Below, piece by piece: positions 58,394 through 64,000 of a DNA stretch of 64,000 nt; position 1 is the stretch's first letter; the number at the start of each line of letters is the position of its first letter. Below the pieces are notes generated by a model, which saw nothing but the letters and a program-made list of their open reading frames with translations, was not told the DNA's origin and did no database searches. The position numbers and the translations under genes were made by a program. The stretch covers positions 3,823,475 through 3,887,474 of the forward strand of contig NZ_LR733293.1 of the NCBI RefSeq assembly GCF_902506095.1. Reading direction: 5' to 3'. This DNA comes from Arthrobacter sp. 9AX (lineage in GTDB: Bacteria; Actinomycetota; Actinomycetes; Actinomycetales; Micrococcaceae).

Positions 58394-59421
58394 CCGAATA
58401 CCGCAACCTTGGGTCCACCGGCCTCAAAGTCAGCCCGCTGACGCTGGGCACCATGATGTTCGGAGCCATCGGCAACCCGGACCACGAGGACTCCATCCGC
58501 ATCATCCACCGCGCTTTGGACTCCGGGATCAACCTGGTGGACACCGCCGACGTGTACTCCAAGGGCGAGTCCGAGGTGATCGTGGGCAAAGCGCTCAAAG
58601 GCCGGCGTGACGGGGTGGTGCTGGCCACCAAGGTCCACGGCCGGCTCGGTGAGGATGTGAACCAGGCGGGGAACTCGCGCCGCTGGATCATCCGCGAGGT
58701 GGAGGACAGCCTGCGCCGGCTGCAGACCGACTGGATCGACCTGTACCAGGTGCACCGGCCGGAACCGGACACTGACATAGACGAAACCCTCGGCGCCCTC
58801 ACCGACCTGGTGCGGCAGGGCAAGATCCGCTACATCGGCACGTCCACGTTTGACCCGGGGCAGATCGTGGAGGCGCAGTACGTGGCCCGCGAGCGCCACC
58901 GTGAGCGGCCGGTCACGGAGCAGCCGCCATATTCCATCCTGGCCCGCGGGATTGAACGGGAAGTGCTGCCGCTGGCGCAGAAGCACCGGCTCGGCGTCCT
59001 GCCATGGAGCCCGCTGGCCGGCGGCTGGCTGTCCGGCAGGATCAAGCCCGACGGCGCGCACATCACCTCCAGCAGGGCCGCGCGGCAGCCGGAACGCCAC
59101 GACCCGTCGTCGTCCGAAAATGCCCGCAAGACCCAGGCGGTACTGGAGCTGACCGAACTCGCCAACCAGGCGGGCCTGTCCTTGATCCACCTGGCGCTCG
59201 GCTTTGTGCTGGAACACCCGGCCGTCACGTCTGCGATCATCGGACCGCGGACGCTGGAGCACCTCGAGGGGGCGCTGGGCGCGGACAAGGTGATCCTGTC
59301 CAAGGACGTGCTGGACCGGATCGATGAGATCGTCCCGCCAGGCACCACGCTGAACCAGGCCGACGCCGGCTACCGGCCTCCGTCGCTGACTGACCCGTTG
59401 CTGCGGCGCCGCAGCCGTTAG
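58390..59421 (+). CDS. aldo/keto reductase
   Basis: A 343-residue NADPH-dependent reductase of the AKR superfamily. Catalytic residues lie in GINLVDTADVYSKGESE (Asp, Tyr), VLATKVHG (Lys) and DLYQVHRPEPDTD (His). C-terminal SAIIGPRTLEHLEGALGADK binds the cofactor. It ends the organosulfur cassette and could reduce an aldehyde released by the monooxygenases; this role is inference. Confidence 0.9.
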   Translation: MTEYRNLGSTGLKVSPLTLGTMMFGAIGNPDHEDSIRIIHRALDSGINLVDTADVYSKGESEVIVGKALKGRRDGVVLATKVHGRLGEDVNQAGNSRRWIIREVEDSLRRLQTDWIDLYQVHRPEPDTDIDETLGALTDLVRQGKIRYIGTSTFDPGQIVEAQYVARERHRERPVTEQPPYSILARGIEREVLPLAQKHRLGVLPWSPLAGGWLSGRIKPDGAHITSSRAARQPERHDPSSSENARKTQAVLELTELANQAGLSLIHLALGFVLEHPAVTSAIIGPRTLEHLEGALGADKVILSKDVLDRIDEIVPPGTTLNQADAGYRPPSLTDPLLRRRSR

Positions 59422-59439
59422 TCCTTAACGTTCGGCCAA

Positions 59440-60252
59440 TCAGGCGGGGTGTACCCGGGTGGTGAGGTAGAGGCGGTGGGCGGTGATGACCAGTGACAGC
59501 CACGCCGCACCGAGGGCCCAGGCGCCCAGCACGTCGGTGAGCCAGTGGTGGCCGAGGTACACCCGGCTGAGCCCCATGGTGGCGGCGAACACCGCCGCTG
59601 CCACTGCCGTCCAGGCGCGGGCCCGTGCGGATTTGAGGCGGAGGATGATCAGGTACGCCACGATCCCCGCGATCACCACGGAGTTCAGCGAATGTCCGCT
59701 GGGGAACGAGGCGGAGTATTCGTAGGGCGGCACCGCGTCCGCCAGGTCCGGCCGGGTCCTGCCCACGAGTTCCTTGCCGGCGATGGTCATCAGCAGCGAA
59801 CCGAGTCCGGCAACAAGCATCAGGATGACGGGCGTCCAGGACCGCCGCCGCCAGGCAAGAAGGACCATAACCGCAAGGGCCAGCACCGGCATTCCAACGG
59901 TTCCGCCCACATCCGTGTACGCGGTGATGAGGAGATCCAGGGTGGGGGAACGCAAGGTTTTGGCACCATCCAGGACCGGGTGGTCCAGCCCTGCCACGCC
60001 ATCGGCTTCGACTACGGACTCATAGACCTGGGAGAAAACGGCCGCCAGCGATACGGCCAGCACCGCCCCCACCGCCAGGGTGAGGACGAGAGCGGCGTGG
60101 GATCCCAGAAGGCCGCTGACTCTCTTGACGACTGAAGCCAGGAACCGGCCAGGTTTGGTGTCCCACCGGGTGAGGTCCTGGCCCCCGACGAAGCGGTCCT
60201 GCTGGACTTCACCGGTAACCCCGGTCTCGGCCGGTTTGTTGCCTGCAACCAT
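59440..60252 (-). CDS. PAP2 family phosphatase, membrane protein
   Basis: A 270-residue membrane phosphatase with six helices. Motifs: GRTRPDLADAV (C1), SASFPSGHSLNS (C2) and SRVYLGHHWLTD (C3). ATG 60252 has GGGAGGA about 10 bases upstream. It differs from the first PAP2 protein (6067-6879) in having a hydrophilic N-terminal 40 residues and a long loop after helix 1. A GTAAGC palindrome lies 37 bases upstream. Confidence 0.88.
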   Translation of the reverse strand: MVAGNKPAETGVTGEVQQDRFVGGQDLTRWDTKPGRFLASVVKRVSGLLGSHAALVLTLAVGAVLAVSLAAVFSQVYESVVEADGVAGLDHPVLDGAKTLRSPTLDLLITAYTDVGGTVGMPVLALAVMVLLAWRRRSWTPVILMLVAGLGSLLMTIAGKELVGRTRPDLADAVPPYEYSASFPSGHSLNSVVIAGIVAYLIILRLKSARARAWTAVAAAVFAATMGLSRVYLGHHWLTDVLGAWALGAAWLSLVITAHRLYLTTRVHPA

Positions 60253-60288
60253 GTCCCTGAGTCCTCCCTGCAGTATGCGAAACAATTA

Positions 60289-60302
60289 GTAAGCAAGCTT
60301 AC
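60289..60302. promoter_or_regulatory. GTAAGC-AA-GCTTAC palindrome upstream of PAP2 gene
   Basis: A perfect 6-bp inverted repeat with a 2-base centre in an AT-rich patch, 37 bases before the PAP2 start codon and likely within its promoter. A related TAAG-N4-CTTA site occurs at 25127-25138. Confidence 0.45.
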
Positions 60303-60366
60303 CTTGCTCGGAGGGGTTTCCTCCTTGTCTCCCGCATCCTCCAGGCGCTGTTCCAGCGGGGCGGAA

Positions 60367-61161
60367 TTATGCATTCACCGCCCGGCGCGAGGGCGTTTGG
60401 AGCTGGTTCAGGCAATAGTTCTTGAACCAGTGCCGAATGCCCTGCGGCAGCTTCGGATAGGCGACGGCCAGGACCTTGAACGTGCGGTTGAAACGGCGCT
60501 CATGCCGGTCGCCCCAGGGCAGGCCGAAGTCCTGGCGCAGCTGGTCCGGCAGGAGGCCCGCCGTGAGGAACCGGGCGGCGGGCATGATGGCCCGGTACCA
60601 GGGGGCGGTGTGCTTCGGGTACAGCAGGCCCCGCCCGAACCGCACGCCGATCTCGTCAGCGCGCAACGTGCGGATCCGTTCGTCCCAGTAGCGGCCGAAC
60701 GCGGCCCTGTTCTCAGGCCACATGCGCTCGGGAAGCTGCAGGGCTGTGCCGAGCTTCGCATAGTCGCGGTACATGGCATCGGCGGATTCGTCGTCGAGCG
60801 GTCCGTAGATTTTCTCGATGATGGTCAGGGCAGTGTCGTAGAGCGTGGCGGTGACCCACAGCTGCAGCTCCGGATCGTAGGCATTGTAGGCAGTCGACTT
60901 CCCGTCGGCAGTCCCCCGCACGGGGACATGGGCCCGGTTCACCCTGCGGCGGACCTCTTTGACCTGTTCATCAGTGCCGTACACGATGGCGTAGACGTAG
61001 GTCAGGGTGCCTTGGAGCCTGTTGACCGGCCGGCCGGTGAAGGTGCTGTGCTCCGCGACGCCGCGCGCCACCCCCGGATCGGCAAGCTGCAGCAGGATGG
61101 CCCGCCCTGCTCCCGCAAGCAGGATGCCTTCTGCGCCCAAATCGGCTATTCCACCCACCAT
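60367..61161 (-). CDS. oxygenase MpaB family protein (DUF2236)
   Basis: A 264-residue protein of the MpaB/latex-clearing-protein family. Characteristic segments: HSTFTGRPVNRLQGTLTYVY, RRRVNRAHVPVRG with a conserved His, YDPELQLWVTATLYDTAL and a C-terminal LPWGDRHERRFNRT. Fungal MpaB cleaves prenyl side chains with haem; bacterial substrates are unknown. ATG 61161 lacks a clear ribosome-binding site, and upstream sequence contains a strong hairpin, so the start is provisional. Confidence 0.8.
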   Translation of the reverse strand: MVGGIADLGAEGILLAGAGRAILLQLADPGVARGVAEHSTFTGRPVNRLQGTLTYVYAIVYGTDEQVKEVRRRVNRAHVPVRGTADGKSTAYNAYDPELQLWVTATLYDTALTIIEKIYGPLDDESADAMYRDYAKLGTALQLPERMWPENRAAFGRYWDERIRTLRADEIGVRFGRGLLYPKHTAPWYRAIMPAARFLTAGLLPDQLRQDFGLPWGDRHERRFNRTFKVLAVAYPKLPQGIRHWFKNYCLNQLQTPSRRAVNA

Positions 61162-61181
61162 TTCAAAAGGGTACCGGAGGA

Positions 61182-61219
61182 GGGGACGACGGCGGCAAGT
61201 CCCTACCGCCGTCGTCCCC
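61182..61219. terminator. orphan terminator-like hairpin upstream of the MpaB gene
   Basis: A perfect 14-bp stem (GGGGACGACGGCGG 61182-61195, complement 61206-61219) with a 10-base loop. No intact gene ends here in either direction. It belongs to the recurring CCGCCGTCGT family. Confidence 0.55.
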
Positions 61220-61418
61220 GCGGGGCTCCCGGGCTGGGCTCCAAGCCGCAGCGTCCGGCTTCGCAGTCGGTTACTTCGAGGACGACAGCCACTGGCCCCG
61301 AGAATCTCCTCGTCAACGATTTTTCGCAACTATGTTGAAAAAGCGGCAGCAATCCACCACCCACCGTAACTGTTGCAGCGAGACGCTGGAAACGATCCAG
61401 ACGCCGGCCACCCGGACA

Positions 61419-61434
61419 GTAAAGTTCGCTTTAC
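61419..61434. promoter_or_regulatory. palindromic operator upstream of the membrane protein/XRE pair
   Basis: GTAAAG-TTCG-CTTTAC is a perfect 6-bp inverted repeat in the leader of the 61491 gene; a further half-site CTTTACAC follows at 61446-61453. The XRE protein encoded by the second gene is the likely ligand. Confidence 0.55.
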
Positions 61435-61490
61435 AGTCAAGCGTCCTTTACACTCACGAGATCGAGACAAAACGACAAATGGGGGATGGC

Positions 61491-61973
61491 ATGAACGGCA
61501 ACGGCAGCAAAACTGCGACGAAAACTGCACGCAGCACATGGGGGCGGACACGATTCGGTTCGCGTTCCGTGCCCGCCCTGGCCCTGGCGATCCCGGTGGG
61601 AGTAATCCTCGCCGTGCTGGCGTCGGGCGCCGCCCTGCTGGCGGGCTTCTCGCAGCAGCAGCCGCTCCTGGGTGCGGCCGTCGCGGCAGGGGCTACGGTG
61701 GCACCCCTGACCGGCCTCGCCTGGGCCGTCCTGGTTGACCGCAACACCCTGCGGGGAGCGGCGGCCCGCCCGGAGGAATCCGTTGAGTCGCGCTGGTACG
61801 GCGCATCCGCCGCTGGCGCGTTCCACGATCTCCTGATCGTCGTCGGCCTGGCCACGGCGGTGCTTTTCCTGACGCCCCTGGAGATGGACGGCTCGACTGC
61901 CCTTGTGTGCATGCTCATCGCAGGCGCCTTGTCCGTGGGGGTCCGGTATGCCGTGAATAAGAGGCGAGGCTAG
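61491..61973 (+). CDS. hypothetical membrane protein, 160 aa
   Basis: Four hydrophobic helices (VPALALAIPVGVILAVLASG, a second around LLGAAVAAGATVAPLTGLAW, a third FHDLLIVVGLATAVLFL and a fourth ALVCMLIAGALSVGVRYAV) with a basic N terminus. No known family recognised, but the arrangement next to a YozG-like XRE gene is common. ATG 61491 has GGGGGA 4 bases upstream; ATG 61479 is an alternative. Confidence 0.72.
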   Translation: MNGNGSKTATKTARSTWGRTRFGSRSVPALALAIPVGVILAVLASGAALLAGFSQQQPLLGAAVAAGATVAPLTGLAWAVLVDRNTLRGAAARPEESVESRWYGASAAGAFHDLLIVVGLATAVLFLTPLEMDGSTALVCMLIAGALSVGVRYAVNKRRG

Positions 61974-62177
61974 GTGGACAACCGCATTCCGGAACTGCGC
62001 AAGGACCATGGCTGGAGCCAGCAGAAGCTGGCCGACGCCCTGGGCGTCTCCCGGCAAACCATCATCTCCATCGAAAAGGGCCGCTTCGACCCGTCCCTCC
62101 CGCTGGCCTTCCGGCTTGCCGCACTTTTCGATCGCCCGATCGAGGACATCTTCACACCCGCTGAGCCCGAAGGATAG
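61974..62177 (+). CDS. XRE family HTH regulator (YozG-like)
   Basis: A 67-residue single HTH: MDNRIPELRKDHGWSQQKLA, DALGVSRQTIISIEKGRFDP and LAFRLAALFDRPIEDIFTP are near-canonical for the family. GTG 61974 immediately follows the stop of the membrane protein gene, so the two are coupled. It probably represses its own operon at the palindrome 61419-61434. Confidence 0.9.
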   Translation: MDNRIPELRKDHGWSQQKLADALGVSRQTIISIEKGRFDPSLPLAFRLAALFDRPIEDIFTPAEPEG

Positions 62178-62183
62178 TCAGCA

Positions 62184-62708
62184 CTAGGTTGACGGGCTGT
62201 CGAGTTTTGCCAGTTTCTGGACGATCCGGTCCACCAGCGACGCCGGGTCCTCGTGGATGTCCACCGCGATGTGCGCCTCGTCGGCACCAAGCGGCTCCAG
62301 CGTCGCCAGCTGGGAAGCAAGCAGGCTGCCCGGCATGTACTCATGCTCCCGGGTGCTCAGCCGGTCCGAGATGGTGGCAGCGTCCCCGGCGAGGTGGATG
62401 AACACCGTGTCCGGGGCGAAACTGCGCAGCAGGTCCCGGTAGCTGCGCTTGAGCGCGGAGCAGGCGATGATGCAGGAGCCCGCTCCCCCGGCCGGGTTGG
62501 CCAGGGCGGCTCCGATCTCGGCGAGCCAGGGCGCCCGGTCGTCGTCGTCCAGCGGAATGCCGCCGGCCATTTTGGCCTTGTTGGCGGCCGGGTGGAAGTC
62601 GTCGCCGTCGAAGAACGGAACGCCCAGCCGCTCTCCCAGCAGGGAACCGACCGTAGACTTTCCGCACCCGGAAACACCCATCACCACCAGCGGCGGCAGC
62701 GTGCTCAT
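62184..62708 (-). CDS. gntK: gluconokinase
   Basis: A 174-residue thermoresistant gluconokinase that phosphorylates D-gluconate to 6-phosphogluconate. P-loop: VVMGVSGCGKSTVGSLLGER; family motif FFDGDDFHPAANKAKMAGGI, LDDDDRAPWL; ACSALKRSYRDLLR; and EHEYMPGSLLASQLATLE. Translation is coupled to the upstream idonate dehydrogenase (ATGA overlap). Confidence 0.93.
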   Translation of the reverse strand: MSTLPPLVVMGVSGCGKSTVGSLLGERLGVPFFDGDDFHPAANKAKMAGGIPLDDDDRAPWLAEIGAALANPAGGAGSCIIACSALKRSYRDLLRSFAPDTVFIHLAGDAATISDRLSTREHEYMPGSLLASQLATLEPLGADEAHIAVDIHEDPASLVDRIVQKLAKLDSPST

Positions 62709-63772
62709 GACGTGCTGCCGGCGCCGAAGCTCAGCAGGACCTTTCCGGATTCTGCGGAGTTCCGGGCCACGCCGAAGGCCTCCAGCGCGTCTTCCACCGG
62801 ATATTCGTGCGTGATGACGGGCTCGATGTTCAGTGAGCCGTCGGCGAGTGCGGCGATGACGTCGTCGATCTCGTTGTTGAACCGGAACGAGCCCTTCAAC
62901 TCCAGCTCCCGGGTGATCGCCAGCGAAATCAGCACCGGCTGCGGCCCGGTGGGCAGCAGCCCCACCATCACCACGGTGCCGCCGCGGGTTGCCCCCTGGA
63001 TGGCGGACGCCAGGCCGTGATGGTTGCCGGAGGATTCAATCACGATGTCGGCCTCCACGGCGGCGATCGCCTCCGCATCGCCGGCGGTGATCACCTGGTC
63101 CGCCCCCACCGCTTGGGCGATGTCCAGCGGCCTGGTGTGCATGTCGACGGCGGTGATGCGGCTTGCGCCGGCCCGCTTCAGGACCGCGACGGCAAGGGCG
63201 CCGATGGGGCCGCTGCCGATCACGAGGGCGGACTTCCCGGCGACGTCCCCGGCCCGCGCCACTGCGTGCCATGCCACGGAGGCGGGCTCGATCAGCGCCG
63301 CGGTGCGCAGGTCGATGCTGTCCGGCAGGATGCGGAGCATCCGGGTGGGGAGGTTCACGTACCGGCTGAACGCGCCGTCCTTGTGCGGGAACCGCGCGGC
63401 GCTGCCCAGGTAGGTGCAGCCAGGAGACAGGTTGGGCCGGTCCTCCGGGTACCGCGCGGCGCCCGGACCGGGAGTGGCCGGGTGGACCGCCACCGGGGTG
63501 CCGGCAGCGGGGCCGGTCCCGTCAGCTGCGGCACGGACCACGGTCCCGGAAATCTCATGTCCCAGCACCAGCGGGGCCTTCAGGATGGATTCACCCGCGG
63601 CCCCGTGCAGCCAGTAGTGCAGGTCGGAACCGCAGATGCCGCCGTAGTGCACCTCGATCACGGCCTCGTCGGAGGCAGGAGCCGCGAGGGTCAGTTCGTC
63701 GATCCGGAGGTCGTTGGCGGCATGGGCCACCACCGCCGGGCCCGTAATAGGGAGAGCTGTATCCAGTGTCAT
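62705..63772 (-). CDS. idnD: L-idonate 5-dehydrogenase
   Basis: A 355-residue medium-chain dehydrogenase converting L-idonate to 5-keto-gluconate. Catalytic zinc ligands are Cys in GGICGSDLHYW and His-Glu in LGHEISGTV; the NAD motif is ALVIGSGPIGALAVAVL. The four-Cys structural zinc site of other members is replaced by ATPGPGAARYPEDRPNLSPG, as in IdnD enzymes. With the flanking SDR (5-keto-gluconate reductase) and gluconokinase, it completes an idonate to 6-phosphogluconate route. Confidence 0.88.
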   Translation of the reverse strand: MTLDTALPITGPAVVAHAANDLRIDELTLAAPASDEAVIEVHYGGICGSDLHYWLHGAAGESILKAPLVLGHEISGTVVRAAADGTGPAAGTPVAVHPATPGPGAARYPEDRPNLSPGCTYLGSAARFPHKDGAFSRYVNLPTRMLRILPDSIDLRTAALIEPASVAWHAVARAGDVAGKSALVIGSGPIGALAVAVLKRAGASRITAVDMHTRPLDIAQAVGADQVITAGDAEAIAAVEADIVIESSGNHHGLASAIQGATRGGTVVMVGLLPTGPQPVLISLAITRELELKGSFRFNNEIDDVIAALADGSLNIEPVITHEYPVEDALEAFGVARNSAESGKVLLSFGAGSTS

Positions 63773-64000
63773 CAGACCACCACCGTCATTCCGCCGTCGA
63801 TAAAAATGGTCTGCCCGTTCACGAAGTCAGAACCGCTGGAAGCCAGCCACACGGCCGGTCCGGCGAGGTCCTGCACGGTCCCCCACCGGTTGGCCGGGGT
63901 GCGGCCCAGGATCCAGGAGTTGAACTGCTCATCATCGACCAGGTTCTGCGTCATCTCGGTGTGGATGTACCCCGGCGCGATCCCGTTGATCTGCAGCCCG
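63772..64000 (-). CDS. SDR family oxidoreductase, gluconate 5-dehydrogenase-like (partial)
   Basis: The C-terminal 75 codons of a short-chain dehydrogenase running off the right edge. INGIAPGYIHTEMTQNLVDD, NRWGTVQDLAGPAVWLASSG and DFVNGQTIFIDGGMTVVV are standard SDR C-terminal motifs, and the TEMTQNL sequence fits gluconate 5-dehydrogenase (IdnO/GntO). Its stop overlaps the idnD start by one base. Confidence 0.85.
   Translation of the reverse strand, partial: GLQINGIAPGYIHTEMTQNLVDDEQFNSWILGRTPANRWGTVQDLAGPAVWLASSGSDFVNGQTIFIDGGMTVVV

Overview
The window is a high-GC chromosomal segment from an actinobacterium. Gene content (GAF-ANTAR regulators, DesA3-type desaturase, PadR, HspR-like MerR, DUF202 pair, MpaB-type oxygenase, DszA-type monooxygenases) and codon usage fit the Micrococcales, most likely the Arthrobacter/Pseudarthrobacter group. 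That assignment is inference from content; there is no rRNA in the window. I saw no tRNA, rRNA, CRISPR array, prophage or intact insertion sequence.

Layout. 1-7428: carbohydrate and stress genes: 5' part of a GH15 enzyme, DUF72, APP1-type phosphatase, GH1 beta-glucosidase, a heat-shock block (DnaJ-domain, Hsp20, HspR-like regulator), a PAP2 phosphatase and a collapsed AlkC-like DNA repair gene. 7435-14203: a secreted S8 protease broken by a frameshift in a C7 tract, an epimerase/adenylate kinase pair, and a four-gene operon of small secreted proteins with SipW-like signal sequences. 14607-21175: a GAF-ANTAR protein, a receiver-only response regulator, then a five-gene envelope/exopolysaccharide-like cluster (phosphodiester glycosidase, GT2-GtrA fusion, DUF4956, VTC domain, carbohydrate-binding lipoprotein). 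21176-22600: an alpha/beta hydrolase and a small membrane protein bracketed by inverted arrays of one 32-nt tandem repeat family. 22685-31790: desaturase plus its reductase, flavin enzymes, LhgO, DUF202 pair, nitrilase and an ammonium transporter preceded by GlnR-like half-sites.

31877-37962: PadR regulator with a perfect palindromic operator, a class A PBP, acetyltransferase, DUF1992, an ArsR-SRPBCC operon that looks leaderless, and an S51-like protein. 38028-41951: a cluster of four GAF-ANTAR proteins with a small unknown protein, a relic ANTAR tail and a decayed paralogue of the small protein. 42285-45635: thioredoxin reductase, ArsR and membrane protein, and small proteins. 45736-48471: a candidate iron box followed by a penicillin-acylase-family enzyme and a siderophore-type acyltransferase. 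48540-52251: persulfide-dioxygenase-like protein, alcohol dehydrogenase, MmyB-type regulator. 52551-59421: an organosulfur cassette (Cys-Cys leader peptide, sulfonate-type ABC transporter, two DszA-type monooxygenases, aldo/keto reductase). 59440-64000: PAP2, MpaB-type oxygenase, membrane protein with an XRE regulator, and a gluconate/idonate operon cut by the window edge.

The best candidates for undescribed biology are the SipW-like secreted operon (a possible surface fibre system), the VTC/DUF4956/carbohydrate-binding cluster, the expanding and decaying GAF-ANTAR array, the iron-box acylase/acyltransferase pair, and the 32-nt inverted repeat arrays.
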